NCBI RefSeq assembly: GCF_001742165.1
Contig: NZ_CP016444.1
Span: forward strand, 682,001 to 746,000
DNA length: 64,000 nucleotides
Origin: Burkholderia stabilis
Lineage (GTDB): Bacteria > Pseudomonadota > Gammaproteobacteria > Burkholderiales > Burkholderiaceae
Reading direction: 5' to 3'
In this document: positions 26,703 through 36,832 of the stretch, piece after piece
Position numbering within the stretch: position 1 is the first letter of the stretch
Layout of the letters: each line of letters opens with the position of its first letter
The notes under the pieces: model-generated
The model's database searches: none
What the model was told of the DNA's origin: nothing
What the model saw: the letters and a program-made list of their open reading frames with translations, nothing else
Position numbers and translations under genes: made by a program

Positions 26703-27478
26703 AAATCGTCGTGATCGCGTCGGCAAAGGGCGGCGTCGGAAAAACGACACTGGCGGCGAACCTCGCCGCCGTGATGGCCGCGTTGCACCGGCGGCGAGTG
26801 AGCGTGGTGGATCTCGATCCGCAGAATGCGCTGAAGCTGCATTTCGGCATGCCGCTCGAACTGACCGACGGGCTTGCCCATGCCGCGCTCAACGGACTGG
26901 ACTGGCCGGCTGCGGTCGTCGATGGGATGACGGTATTGCCATTCGGCGTGGTAAGCGAAACGGATCAGCGCCGCTTCGAGCGACTGCTGGACCGCGATCC
27001 GTCGTGGCTCGCACGCGGGCTTGCGGCGCTCGGGCTCGGTGACGACGACATCGTGATCATCGATACGCCGCCGGGCACCTCGGTATACATGCGAACCGCG
27101 CTGACGGCCGCGCATTTCGTGCTCAATGTAGTGCTCGCGGATGCCGCATCATATGCGTCGATTCCGCAGATGCGGCGGATGCTCGACGCCTATGCCGCGA
27201 CCCGTGCGGATTTCGCGGGCGACGGCTATGTAGTCAATCAGGTCGATCAGTCGCGCGAACTGGGCCGCGATGTGCTGCGCGTGCTCTGCGACAGTCTCGG
27301 CGCGACACGGTTCGGTGGCGTGATCCACGCGGATCAAGGCGTCGCTGAATCGCTGGCCTGCCGGACGACCGTGAATCGCTACGACGCGCATTCGCAGGCC
27401 GCTGCGGACTTGAGCGCGTGCGGCGCATGGCTCGAGCGCACGCTCGATCGGCACGACCTGTTGCGGAGCATCGCTTGA
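26699..27478 (+). CDS. bcsQ: MinD/ParA-like ATPase of cellulose synthesis
   Basis: 259 residues. The deviant Walker A SAKGGVGKTT is at 8-17 and the switch region IIDTPPGTSVYMR near 120. BcsQ helps position cellulose synthase at the cell pole. ATG at 26699 overlaps the bcsP stop; a GTG at 26684 would add five residues. Overlaps bcsA by four bases. Confidence 0.9.
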   Translation: MKIVVIASAKGGVGKTTLAANLAAVMAALHRRRVSVVDLDPQNALKLHFGMPLELTDGLAHAALNGLDWPAAVVDGMTVLPFGVVSETDQRRFERLLDRDPSWLARGLAALGLGDDDIVIIDTPPGTSVYMRTALTAAHFVLNVVLADAASYASIPQMRRMLDAYAATRADFAGDGYVVNQVDQSRELGRDVLRVLCDSLGATRFGGVIHADQGVAESLACRTTVNRYDAHSQAAADLSACGAWLERTLDRHDLLRSIA

Positions 27479-29652
27479 GCGCCCGCGGGGAAGTCGTGCG
27501 ACCCTCGGCGGTCGACCGGTTCGTCGACGCGCTGCCCGGGAGCCGCCGGGTCGTCGTGCTGCCGGTGGCGGCATGCACGCTGCTGGCGCTGTACTTCGTG
27601 TGTACCGTGCCGCTCGACAATCCCGGGCAACTCGTGTTCGCCATCTGCTGCATCGCCTGTTCGCTGCTGGTCCGGCGCATGGGCGGCCGCTATGCGACGC
27701 TCGTCATGATCATGCTGTCGGTCGCTGCCACCGGCCGGTACATGTACTGGAGACTGACCGACACGCTGGTGTGGCTGCATCCGCTCGACGCGATATGGGG
27801 CGCGCTGCTCGCGGCATCCGAAGTCTATGCGGCGGCGGTGCTGCTCCTCGGCTACTTCCAGACCGCATGGCCGCTCGGGCGCAAGCCGCAGCCGTTGCCG
27901 GTGTCGCGCGCGGACTGGCCCAGCGTCGACATTTTCATTCCGACGTACAACGAACCGTTGAGTGTCGTCAAGCCGACCATCTACGCAGCGCTCGCGCTGG
28001 ATTACCCGGCCGACAAGCTGTCGATCCACGTGCTCGATGACGGGCGTCGCCCGGAGTTCCGCGCATTCTGCGCGTCCGTCGGCGTGCACTGGACGATTCG
28101 GGATCACAATCGTGATGCGAAAGCCGGCAACCTCAACGAGGGATTGAAGATCACGGACGGCGAATACGTGGCGATCTTCGATTGCGATCATGTGCCGACA
28201 CGTTCGTTCCTGCAGATCGGTCTCGGCTGGTTCATTCGGGATCCGAATCTGTCCATGTTGCAGACGCCGCATCACTTCTTCTCGCCGGACCCGTTGGAGC
28301 GCAACCTCGGCATTTTCAGGGAAGTGCCGAACGAAGGCGAATTGTTCTACGGGCTGGTTCAGGACGGCAACGACCTCTGGAACGCAACGTTTTTCTGCGG
28401 ATCGTGCGCGCTGCTGCGCCGCTCGATGGTAGAGGAGATCGGCGGCATCGCGACGGAGACGGTGACTGAAGATGCGCACACCGCACTCAAGCTGCATCGT
28501 CGCGGCTATACGACCGCGTATCTTGCGATACCGCAGGCGGCGGGGCTCGCTACCGAGACCCTGACCGCGCACATCGGTCAGCGAATCCGCTGGGCGCGCG
28601 GCATGACGCAGATATTCCGGATCGACAACCCGTTGTTCGGGCGCGGACTGACGGTGGGCCAGAGGCTGTGCTACCTGAACGCGATGATGCATTTTTTTTA
28701 CGGCGTTCCGCGGCTCGTGTTCCTGACTGCACCGTTGTCGTTCCTGTTGTTCGGCGCGCACGTGATCCATGCGCCCGCGACGATGCTTGCGCTCTATGCG
28801 CTGCCCCACGTCATTCATGCGAACGTGACGAATTCGCGGATGCAGAGCCGGTTCCGGCATTCGTTCTGGGCCGAAGTCTACGAGGCGGTTCTTGCGTCGT
28901 ACATCACGTTGCCGACGTTGCTCGCGCTGATCAGTCCTCGTCTGGGCAAGTTCAACGTAACGGCCAAGGGCGGGCGAATCGACCGCGGCTACTTCGATTG
29001 GGCCGTGTCGAAGCCGTACCTGACTCTGGTGATCGTCAACGTGATCGGTTTCGCGATGGGCGTGCTGTATCTCTCGCTCAACCGTCATGCGGGCAGCGAA
29101 GTCCAAACGACTGCATTCAACCTGACGTGGACGGCCTACAACATCCTGATTCTGGGCCTGGCCGTCGCGGCGGCGAACGAACACCGGCAGGCGCGTGTGT
29201 TCCATCGCGTCGCGGCCCGGATTCCGGTCATGCTGCGGTTTGCGAATGGCCGGACACTGGCGTGCGAAACGCGTGACTACTCGGAGGGCGGCATCGGCGT
29301 GGCCGTCCCCGACGATGCGCGCATTCCGGCTGGCGAAGCGGTGACCGTGTCGTTGTTTCGCGGTGTCGACGAGTACGCGTTTCCCGCGACGATCGAATAT
29401 GTCGGGCCGGGACGTCTCGGCATCCGGTTCGAGAACTTGTCGCAACAGCAGGAGTTCGATCTCGTCAGTTCGACCTTTGCCCGCGCTGACGCATGGATCG
29501 ACTGGACCGACGGCCGGCAGCCCGATTCGCCGCCGCGTGCGTTCCTGCATCTCGTGAAGGTCGGCATGCACGGTTTCCTTCGCGTGATCGCACGCCTGTA
29601 TGCGGACATACGCGTGCTCGGGCGCGGCGCTCGAAACAACGACAAGAAATAA
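27475..29652 (+). CDS. bcsA: cellulose synthase catalytic subunit (UDP-forming)
   Basis: 725 residues with N- and C-terminal membrane helices. The GT2 core shows DDG (188-190), FDCDH (D236/D238), TED (331-333) and QRIRW (369-373). The C-terminal PilZ domain has R574-xxx-R578 and DYSEGG (from 601), the c-di-GMP-binding signature, so activity should depend on c-di-GMP. The TTG at 27475 overlaps the bcsQ stop; GTG at 27496, with GGGGAAG before it, is an equally possible start. Confidence 0.96.
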   Translation: MSARGEVVRPSAVDRFVDALPGSRRVVVLPVAACTLLALYFVCTVPLDNPGQLVFAICCIACSLLVRRMGGRYATLVMIMLSVAATGRYMYWRLTDTLVWLHPLDAIWGALLAASEVYAAAVLLLGYFQTAWPLGRKPQPLPVSRADWPSVDIFIPTYNEPLSVVKPTIYAALALDYPADKLSIHVLDDGRRPEFRAFCASVGVHWTIRDHNRDAKAGNLNEGLKITDGEYVAIFDCDHVPTRSFLQIGLGWFIRDPNLSMLQTPHHFFSPDPLERNLGIFREVPNEGELFYGLVQDGNDLWNATFFCGSCALLRRSMVEEIGGIATETVTEDAHTALKLHRRGYTTAYLAIPQAAGLATETLTAHIGQRIRWARGMTQIFRIDNPLFGRGLTVGQRLCYLNAMMHFFYGVPRLVFLTAPLSFLLFGAHVIHAPATMLALYALPHVIHANVTNSRMQSRFRHSFWAEVYEAVLASYITLPTLLALISPRLGKFNVTAKGGRIDRGYFDWAVSKPYLTLVIVNVIGFAMGVLYLSLNRHAGSEVQTTAFNLTWTAYNILILGLAVAAANEHRQARVFHRVAARIPVMLRFANGRTLACETRDYSEGGIGVAVPDDARIPAGEAVTVSLFRGVDEYAFPATIEYVGPGRLGIRFENLSQQQEFDLVSSTFARADAWIDWTDGRQPDSPPRAFLHLVKVGMHGFLRVIARLYADIRVLGRGARNNDKK

Positions 29653-29668
29653 CGTGAGGGCGGAAAGA

Positions 29669-32161
29669 ATGACGTGTGCGACGCGACAGCGCGGCAGCGC
29701 GCGCCGCAAGGCGTGCATTTCGCAGGGCGCGGTTGTAGCGAAACCTGTACGTGTTGGCCGGGATAGGCGGGTGTCGCGCACGATGGTGTCGCTGCTGCTC
29801 TGGGCAATGGCAATGGCGGCTGACATCGCAGCGGTCAACCGGGCATCGGCGGCCACCGAGGTTCAGGCGTCTGCCGCGGCGCCGGCGGCGGATGGCGCGA
29901 GGTCGGCGGGCGACGGGGTGCCGCCGTCGCAGGCCGTACCCGTCGGGCTCGCAACGGCGCGCCCTCCGCTGCTCGCCGAGCCGGTTCCGGCCGCCGATGC
30001 CGCGCGTCGCCGCTTCGGCACGCTGCCGACCACGGCCGAGCCCGGCACGCTCGTGCCCGGCGGCCGCCGCCAGGCATTGACGTTCGCGGATCTCGGGGCA
30101 CGGGCCCCCCTCCAGCTGCGGGGCACGGACGGCCAGAACGGCATCGCGTTCTCGGTCCGTCGCGACGAGGTCGTCACGGGCGCGGCGCTGCATCTGGTTT
30201 ACAGCTACTCGCCCGCGCTGCTGCCGGACCTGTCTCAGCTCAAGGTGCTCGTCAACGGCGAAGTGGCGGCGACGCTGCCGTTGCCGGCCGCTCAGGCCGG
30301 CATGACGGTTGCGCGCGACGTGTTGATCGATCCGCGCTTCGTCACCGAATACAACCATCTGAATGTTCAACTGATCGGTCATTACACGAAAGACTGCGAG
30401 AACCCCGCCAGTTCCTCGTTGTGGGCAACGGTGAGCAATGCGAGCCGGCTCGACCTGACCTATGCGGCACTGCCCGAGCGGCCGGAGCTTGGCATGCTGC
30501 CCGCGCCGTTCTTCGATTCGCGGGACGTACGGCGGCTCGAGTTGCCTTTTGCATTCGCCGCACGACCGTCGCGGGAGGCGCTGGAAGCGGCGGGCATCGT
30601 CGCTTCGTGGTTCGGCGCGCTGGCCTCGTATCGCGGCGCGCGGTTTCCGGCCAGACTCGGCAGCCTGCCCGAATCGCGCAATGCCGTGGTGTTCGCGACG
30701 ACCGACGATCATCCGGACGGCGTGACGCTGCCGGCCATCGACGGACCGATGCTCGCCATCGCCGAGCGGCCGGCGCCTGCCGAAGGTCAGCTATTGCTGG
30801 TGCTCGGTCGAACGCCGGACGAAGTGAAGACTGCCGCGCTCGGGCTCGCGCTCGGCAGCAAGGCACTCGCGGGCACGCACGCCGCGGTGAACCGACTTGC
30901 GAACGTCGCGCCGCGCGTGCCGTACGACGCGCCGAACTGGCTGTCGTCGACCCGCCCGGTGCGGCTCGGCGAACTCGCCGATGGCCGCGCGCTCAGCGTG
31001 TCCGGATACGATGCGGGCGCCGTGCGGATCGACATGCGCGTGGCCCCCGATCTGTTCACGTGGAATACCGGCGGTGCGCCGATCGACCTGCGTTATCGAT
31101 ACACGCCGATGCTGCGCACCGACCGTTCGTCGCTCAACCTGAGTGTCAGCGACACGTTCGTGAAGGCGCTGCCGATCCCGGCGCGGGAAATGTCCCGCTG
31201 GAGCCTGAGCCGATACCTGCCATTCGTCGGCAGTGGTATCGACCGCGCGACGCTGCACGTGCCGCCGTTGCTGCTCGCGCCGCGCACGCAATTGCAGTTG
31301 CACTTCTTCTACGAGATCCCGGATAGGGGCAAATGCACGGGGCGGCCGTTGCAGAATGTCGCTGGTTCGATCGACCCGGATTCGACGATCGACGTGTCGT
31401 CGTTCCCGCATTACAAAGCGCTGCCCGACCTCGCCGCGTTTGCCAACAGCGGATTTCCGTTCACGCGGATGGCCGACCTGTCGGACACGGCTGTCGTGCT
31501 TCCGGCCGAGCCGACCTCTGACGTTTACGGCCTGTACCTGCTCGCGATGGGTCGCATGGGCGCGTCGACGGGCTATCCGGTCAGTGGCGTGAGGGTGACG
31601 GACGCGGGCGGTGTCGGCGCGTTCGCGTCCAGGGATCTGCTGATTCTCGGTGCGCCGAACACCCAGCCCCTGCTGACCCGTTGGGCGGCGCGCATGCCAT
31701 TCGCCGCAGATCGCAGCGGCGGGATCTTCGACAGCATCGATGCGGAGCCTGCGCCCGGCGACGAGCGCGAACGCGTGCGTACCGGCCTCTCGATCGTCTC
31801 GGACGGCGCGAGCGGGCTGATTGCCGGCTTCGAGTCGCCGTTGCGCAAGACGCGCAGCGCCGTCGCGTTGATCAGCGCGACAGGGCATGCGGACGAGGTG
31901 CTCGGCCGCGCACTGCTCGACGAAGACATGCTTGCATCGATCCAGGGGGCGATGGTCGTGATTCGCGATCGCACCGTCACGACGACATCGAACGGAACGT
32001 CGTATCACGTCGGTTCGCTGCCGCCGATCACCTACCTGCGCTGGGCCCTGTCGGGCCATCCGCTGCTGCTTGCGCTGTTCAGCGTGCTAACCGCGTTCAT
32101 GGCTGCGGCGCTCTTTTACCGTTTGCTGCGTGCGCGTGCGGCGCGCCGGCTGAAGGAGTGA
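29669..32161 (+). CDS. bcsB: cellulose synthase periplasmic subunit BcsB
   Basis: 830 residues. An N-terminal signal region (hydrophobic about 38-55, ending ASAATEV) leads into carbohydrate-binding and ferredoxin-like domains (FADLGARAPLQLRGTDGQ; HLNVQLIGHYTKDCENP; LHFFYEIPDRGKCTGRP) and one C-terminal membrane anchor (about 795-820). It guides the glucan through the periplasm and is needed for BcsA activity. ATG at 29669 is preceded by GAGGGCGGAAAG. Directly followed by bcsC after a single base. Confidence 0.93.
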   Translation: MTCATRQRGSARRKACISQGAVVAKPVRVGRDRRVSRTMVSLLLWAMAMAADIAAVNRASAATEVQASAAAPAADGARSAGDGVPPSQAVPVGLATARPPLLAEPVPAADAARRRFGTLPTTAEPGTLVPGGRRQALTFADLGARAPLQLRGTDGQNGIAFSVRRDEVVTGAALHLVYSYSPALLPDLSQLKVLVNGEVAATLPLPAAQAGMTVARDVLIDPRFVTEYNHLNVQLIGHYTKDCENPASSSLWATVSNASRLDLTYAALPERPELGMLPAPFFDSRDVRRLELPFAFAARPSREALEAAGIVASWFGALASYRGARFPARLGSLPESRNAVVFATTDDHPDGVTLPAIDGPMLAIAERPAPAEGQLLLVLGRTPDEVKTAALGLALGSKALAGTHAAVNRLANVAPRVPYDAPNWLSSTRPVRLGELADGRALSVSGYDAGAVRIDMRVAPDLFTWNTGGAPIDLRYRYTPMLRTDRSSLNLSVSDTFVKALPIPAREMSRWSLSRYLPFVGSGIDRATLHVPPLLLAPRTQLQLHFFYEIPDRGKCTGRPLQNVAGSIDPDSTIDVSSFPHYKALPDLAAFANSGFPFTRMADLSDTAVVLPAEPTSDVYGLYLLAMGRMGASTGYPVSGVRVTDAGGVGAFASRDLLILGAPNTQPLLTRWAARMPFAADRSGGIFDSIDAEPAPGDERERVRTGLSIVSDGASGLIAGFESPLRKTRSAVALISATGHADEVLGRALLDEDMLASIQGAMVVIRDRTVTTTSNGTSYHVGSLPPITYLRWALSGHPLLLALFSVLTAFMAAALFYRLLRARAARRLKE

Positions 32162-32162
32162 C

Positions 32163-35100
32163 ATGCGCGACAGACGGTTACGCGGGTTCGGCGCACGCGC
32201 GGGCTGCGCTGCGAGTCTCTTGCTCGCGCTTGCACTGCCGCACGCGGCTATCGCCGGCAACGAAGTGCTGAAGGTACTCGTCGATCAGGGCCGCTACTGG
32301 CAGGCGCATGGTCGCGGCGACCTCGCTGCGCAGGCCTGGAAGAAGGTGCTGGGCGTCGATCCGAATCATCCCGATGCGCTGTTCGGCATGGGCATGGTGC
32401 TCGCCGATCGCAAAGACGTCGACGGTGCTCGCCGCTACCTGGAACAGCTGCGCCGTATCGCCCCCGGCTTTGCGCGGATCGACGAGCTTGGCCTGCGTCT
32501 TGGCGACGCGAGCGTGCGCGACGGCGAGATCGGCGACGCCCGCCGCCTTGCGCAAACGGGGCAGAGCGCACTGGCCGCGCAACAGTATCAACGGGCGCTG
32601 CAAGGTGCGCCGTCGTCGCCGGCGTTGCAGCTGGAGTACTTCCAGGCGCTTGCGGCGACGCCGAGCGGATGGGCCGAAGCGCGGCGCGGCCTGGAACGTC
32701 TCGCGCGTGACAACTCCGACGATCCGCGCTACGCACTCGCGTATGCGCAACACCTGACCTATCGCGACGCGACGCGGCGCGATGGCATCGCGCGGCTCGA
32801 GCAGTTGTCCACCGACGGGAAAGTCGGGAAAGAGGCGCGCCAGGGCTGGCGCCAGGCGCTGCTCTGGTTGGCGGCAAGGCCGTCGGATCAGGCGCGCTAT
32901 CTCGCCTATCTGACGGTGGTGCCCAACGATCCGCCGGTCAAGGCACGCTACGACAGCATGGTGCGACAGGATCAAACCGGGCGCGAAGGCGATCAGCGGG
33001 ATGCGTCGAACGAAGCGCGCGGCCACGCGATCGAGGATGGTTTCGCGGCACTCGAGCGCGGCGATCTGGACGCGGCGCGGGCTCGCTTCGATGCCGTGCT
33101 CGACAGGTCGCCGAACGACAGCGACGCGCTGGGCGGTCGCGGCATCGTCGAACTGAAGCAGGAGCGTTTTGCGCAGGCGCGAAGCGATCTGGAACGCGCG
33201 TCACGAGGCGGGAATGCGGCGCGCTGGCGCTCGGCGCTCGGCAGTGCGACATACTGGTTCTATACCAGCGAGGCGCTCGGTGCACAAAGCAACGGCGATT
33301 TCGCGCGAGCGAAAGCGCTGTTCGAGCGCGCGATTCTTGCCGATTCGTCGAACGTCACCGCGCAGGTGCTGCTGGGCGACGCGCTGCTGGAGAATCGCGA
33401 TGCGCGCGGCGCCGAGCAGGCCTACCGGATGGCGCTGCGGCGTCAATCCGACAACCCGGACGCGATACGCGGCCTGGTCGGCGCGCTGGCCGCGCAGGGA
33501 CGCGGCGACGAAGCGTTGCAGTTCGCGACGCAACTGAGCGCCGAGCAGCAGTCGAAGGCCGGCGGCCTCGACCGGTTGCGCCGTACGGCAGAAGCGGCGC
33601 AGGCACGGCAGGCTGAAGCGCGCGGTGATCTGGGCGCGGCGCGCAGCCTGTTCGAGGATGCACTCGCAGGCAGCCCGGACGATCCTTGGTTGAGGCTGGA
33701 TCTGGCGCGCGTGTACGTGCGACAAGGTGCGATCGCGTCGGCACGCAGCATGATGGACGGATTGCTGGCAGAGCGGCCGGACTTGCCCGACGCACTTTAT
33801 GCCGGTGCGCTGCTGGCCGAGCAGACGCAAGACTGGAGCATCGGGCTGCAGCGGCTGGAGCGCATCCCGCCCGGGCAACGCACGGCGGCGATGACGACGT
33901 TGCAGCACCGCCTCTGGGTTGGCCAGCAGGTTGCGCTCGCGACACGGATGGTGCGCGAGGGCCGCCGTGCGCAGGCGCTCGACGTGTTGCACGATGCGGA
34001 GGGTATCGGTCTGTCGGTGCCGGCACTCGCGGCGCAACTGTCGGCGGGTTATGCCGCAGCCAGCGATTTGTCGCGTGCGCTCTGGATCGTGCAGCGTGCA
34101 CTGGCCCGGAAGCCGGACAGCGCCGACCTGCTGCTGCAATATGCGCGGATGCAGACGACCGTGCGCGACGATGCGCTTCTCGACGACGCGATGCGCCGGC
34201 TCTCCGCGATGCCGCTGTCGCCCGCGCAGCGCGGCGACTTCGAACGCCTGAACGTCGAGATCATCGTGCGCCGGGCCGATACGGTACGCCAGACCGGCGA
34301 CCTTGCCGGCGGCTACGCCGTCATCGCGCCGTGGCTGGCCGCGATGCCCGACAGTCCTGAATTCCAGGCCGCGCTTGCGCGGCTGTATACGTCGGCCGGC
34401 GATGCGTCGAATGCACTGAAGTGCTATCGGGTCGCGCTGGCCCGACGGCCCGACGATACGGGATTGCTGGTAGCCGCGCTCTATGCGGCGAGCAGCGCGA
34501 AGGCCTGGCGCGACGGCGAAGCGTTCGCGGTCGCCGCGCTGCGTATTGCGCCCGATGACCCGGGGGTGCTTGCCGCGACCGGCCGGCTGTATCGCGCGGA
34601 GGGGAATCTGTCGCTCGCCGCGCAGTATCTGCAACGTGCGCTGCTGGCTGCCAATACGCCGCCTCCGAGCATCAAGCCGGCGCAGTCGAACGTTCCGCGC
34701 GGCTGGGAAGACGCGATGCGGCGCATCGGCGCGAACCCGCTGCCCGGTACCAATCCGTTCGAAGGCAAGACCGCCGTCGATGTCGTTCATCCGTCGACCG
34801 GCTTCGGCGCCGCGGTACCGCCGCCGCCGGGCATCCCTTCCTGGTCCACCCCGTCTTCTTCTGCTCCGACCGTGCCTTATACGATACCTGCTGCGCCGCC
34901 CGCGACCTACGCCACACCGTCCGCCGTGCCGGCAGCGCGCATGGTGTCGCCCGATATGCCACTGCAGGCAGTCGAGCGCGACACCGCCGGTTACGGCCAG
35001 GACGCCACCGGCGCTGGCGAATCGGGTGGGCCCGCAACCGCACGGCGCTATCGAACTTATCGGGAGCCTGCGGTTGACGTACCGCCGGCGGGGGCGTCCA

Positions 35101-36617
35101 CCGGATGCGTGTCGCAGGTTGATGCAGACGACGATTGTGCCGGCTACGTCGCCACGCCGTGGCCGATGTCGCCCGCGTCGAGGGCCGCGGCGACGCCTGG
35201 TTTGCCGGCGAACTCGGCTGACGCCAGGGCGAGCCGGCTGGCACGCGGCGGGGCGAAGACCGCCGCTGTGCGGCCGTCCTCCGTTCTGTCATCGACATAC
35301 GGGCAGCCCTATGCGTCGCCGCGCTATATCCCGCAGCCAACGGCCGGCTATGCGGGAAGCGAGGTCGCGGCCCGGCCGCAGCAGCAGGATGCGGGCGCGA
35401 ACGCCAGCGGACAGATGCTCGACGTCGCGTCGGAGCTTGCCCAGATCAACAGCGAACAGGCCAGCACGGCGACCGGCGGTCTCGTGTTCCGAAACCGTAC
35501 GGGTGAAGCGGGGCTGTCCGGCCTTACCGACATCGCGGCGCCGCTGGAAGGCCGAATCAAGGCGGGCAACGGCCACGTTGTCGTGACCGCCACGCCCGTC
35601 ATGCTCGACGGCGGCAACCCGGCCACCGACGTGCCGACCCTCGCCCGGTTCGGGGCGGGCCTCTCGAGGTCGGCCGGCGGCGGCTCGCCGGGTTCCGGGA
35701 CGGCGAGCGGCGTCGGCCTCGACATCAGCTACGAAGGCAAGCAATTGAAGGCCGACGTCGGCGCGACGCCGGTCGGGTTTCCGTACCAGGATGTGGTCGG
35801 CGGCGTGCGCTACAACGGCGCGATCACCGATCGGGCGGCCTACTTGCTGGCCGTCACGCGTCGTGCGGTGACCGACAGCCTGCTTTCGTTCTCGGGCGCG
35901 CGCGATGCGAGTGCCGGCCTCAAGTGGGGCGGCGTGACGCGCAGCGGCGCGCGCGGCGCGCTGAGCTGGGACGACGGCACCAGCGGCGTATACGTTGCGG
36001 GCGCGTTCGACTACTACGACGGCCATCACGTGGAACGCAACTTCGCCGGCAAGGGGAGCGGCGGTGCCTATACGCGCCTGTTGAGCGACGCCGACCGTAG
36101 GCTCACCGTGGGTGTCAATGCGACGTGGATGCGCTTCAGCAAGAACCAGTCGTATTTCACATACGGTCAAGGCGGCTATTTCAGTCCTCAGCAATATGTG
36201 ATCCTGAATATACCGGTCGAGTACGCGGGGCGAACGGGTGCGTTTTCCTACGATCTGAATGGTTCGTTCGGCGTGCAGCATTACCGGCAAAGCGCGGTGC
36301 CGTATTTCCCGCTCGATCCCGGCATGCAGTCGCAAGCGGCAGCGAACGCTGCCGCCAGTCAAGCTGTGGGGCTGGATCCGGGCGCCGTCTACCCGGGGCA
36401 CAGCAAGACCGGCATCGCCTATTCGCTCGCGGCGCGCGGCGAATACCGGGTTGCCCCGCAGCTTGCCGTCGGCGCGACTGCTTCTTTCGGCAACGCATAT
36501 CAGTATCGCGAGTGGACGGCGGCCGTTTATCTCCGCTACAGCTTCACGCCGCAGGGTGGCGTGCCGGCGTTCCCGCCGCGTGTGTTCATGTCACCGTTTC
36601 TGGCGGATGCCGACTGA
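32163..36617 (+). CDS. bcsC: cellulose export protein BcsC
   Basis: 1484 residues. Signal peptide (about 1-31, LLLALALPHAAIAG), then an extended TPR superhelix (about 35-870), a Pro/Ala/Ser-rich linker (about 885-1080) and a C-terminal BcsC beta-barrel (about 1100-1484: PLEGRIKAGNGHVVVTATPVML and repeated aromatic strands). It forms the outer-membrane exit for cellulose. The low-complexity linker is unusually long. In related operons bcsZ commonly precedes bcsC; here bcsC follows bcsB with one base between. Confidence 0.93.
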   Translation: MRDRRLRGFGARAGCAASLLLALALPHAAIAGNEVLKVLVDQGRYWQAHGRGDLAAQAWKKVLGVDPNHPDALFGMGMVLADRKDVDGARRYLEQLRRIAPGFARIDELGLRLGDASVRDGEIGDARRLAQTGQSALAAQQYQRALQGAPSSPALQLEYFQALAATPSGWAEARRGLERLARDNSDDPRYALAYAQHLTYRDATRRDGIARLEQLSTDGKVGKEARQGWRQALLWLAARPSDQARYLAYLTVVPNDPPVKARYDSMVRQDQTGREGDQRDASNEARGHAIEDGFAALERGDLDAARARFDAVLDRSPNDSDALGGRGIVELKQERFAQARSDLERASRGGNAARWRSALGSATYWFYTSEALGAQSNGDFARAKALFERAILADSSNVTAQVLLGDALLENRDARGAEQAYRMALRRQSDNPDAIRGLVGALAAQGRGDEALQFATQLSAEQQSKAGGLDRLRRTAEAAQARQAEARGDLGAARSLFEDALAGSPDDPWLRLDLARVYVRQGAIASARSMMDGLLAERPDLPDALYAGALLAEQTQDWSIGLQRLERIPPGQRTAAMTTLQHRLWVGQQVALATRMVREGRRAQALDVLHDAEGIGLSVPALAAQLSAGYAAASDLSRALWIVQRALARKPDSADLLLQYARMQTTVRDDALLDDAMRRLSAMPLSPAQRGDFERLNVEIIVRRADTVRQTGDLAGGYAVIAPWLAAMPDSPEFQAALARLYTSAGDASNALKCYRVALARRPDDTGLLVAALYAASSAKAWRDGEAFAVAALRIAPDDPGVLAATGRLYRAEGNLSLAAQYLQRALLAANTPPPSIKPAQSNVPRGWEDAMRRIGANPLPGTNPFEGKTAVDVVHPSTGFGAAVPPPPGIPSWSTPSSSAPTVPYTIPAAPPATYATPSAVPAARMVSPDMPLQAVERDTAGYGQDATGAGESGGPATARRYRTYREPAVDVPPAGASTGCVSQVDADDDCAGYVATPWPMSPASRAAATPGLPANSADARASRLARGGAKTAAVRPSSVLSSTYGQPYASPRYIPQPTAGYAGSEVAARPQQQDAGANASGQMLDVASELAQINSEQASTATGGLVFRNRTGEAGLSGLTDIAAPLEGRIKAGNGHVVVTATPVMLDGGNPATDVPTLARFGAGLSRSAGGGSPGSGTASGVGLDISYEGKQLKADVGATPVGFPYQDVVGGVRYNGAITDRAAYLLAVTRRAVTDSLLSFSGARDASAGLKWGGVTRSGARGALSWDDGTSGVYVAGAFDYYDGHHVERNFAGKGSGGAYTRLLSDADRRLTVGVNATWMRFSKNQSYFTYGQGGYFSPQQYVILNIPVEYAGRTGAFSYDLNGSFGVQHYRQSAVPYFPLDPGMQSQAAANAAASQAVGLDPGAVYPGHSKTGIAYSLAARGEYRVAPQLAVGATASFGNAYQYREWTAAVYLRYSFTPQGGVPAFPPRVFMSPFLADAD

Positions 36618-36832
36618 AGGGATGCGATGTCGTCATGGCGCTTCGAAAAATGCGGGCGTTGCCGATCTCGAGCGATACGCCGGGCAAAAGGACCGGCTCA
36701 GAACGTCGTTTGCCGGCGGCGCTACTCGATACGCGAACCTGCGACGAGCGCAGGACGCCCGCCTGCTGGATGGATGGCGGCTAGTCGGGAAGACCGGGGC
36801 CGCGCCCGGGCCATACCGGTACCGGCCCACGC

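Noticed and set aside
27379..29856. 825-codon minus-strand frame opposite bcsA
   Set aside because: No motif and unnatural composition, while the plus strand has every cellulose synthase motif.
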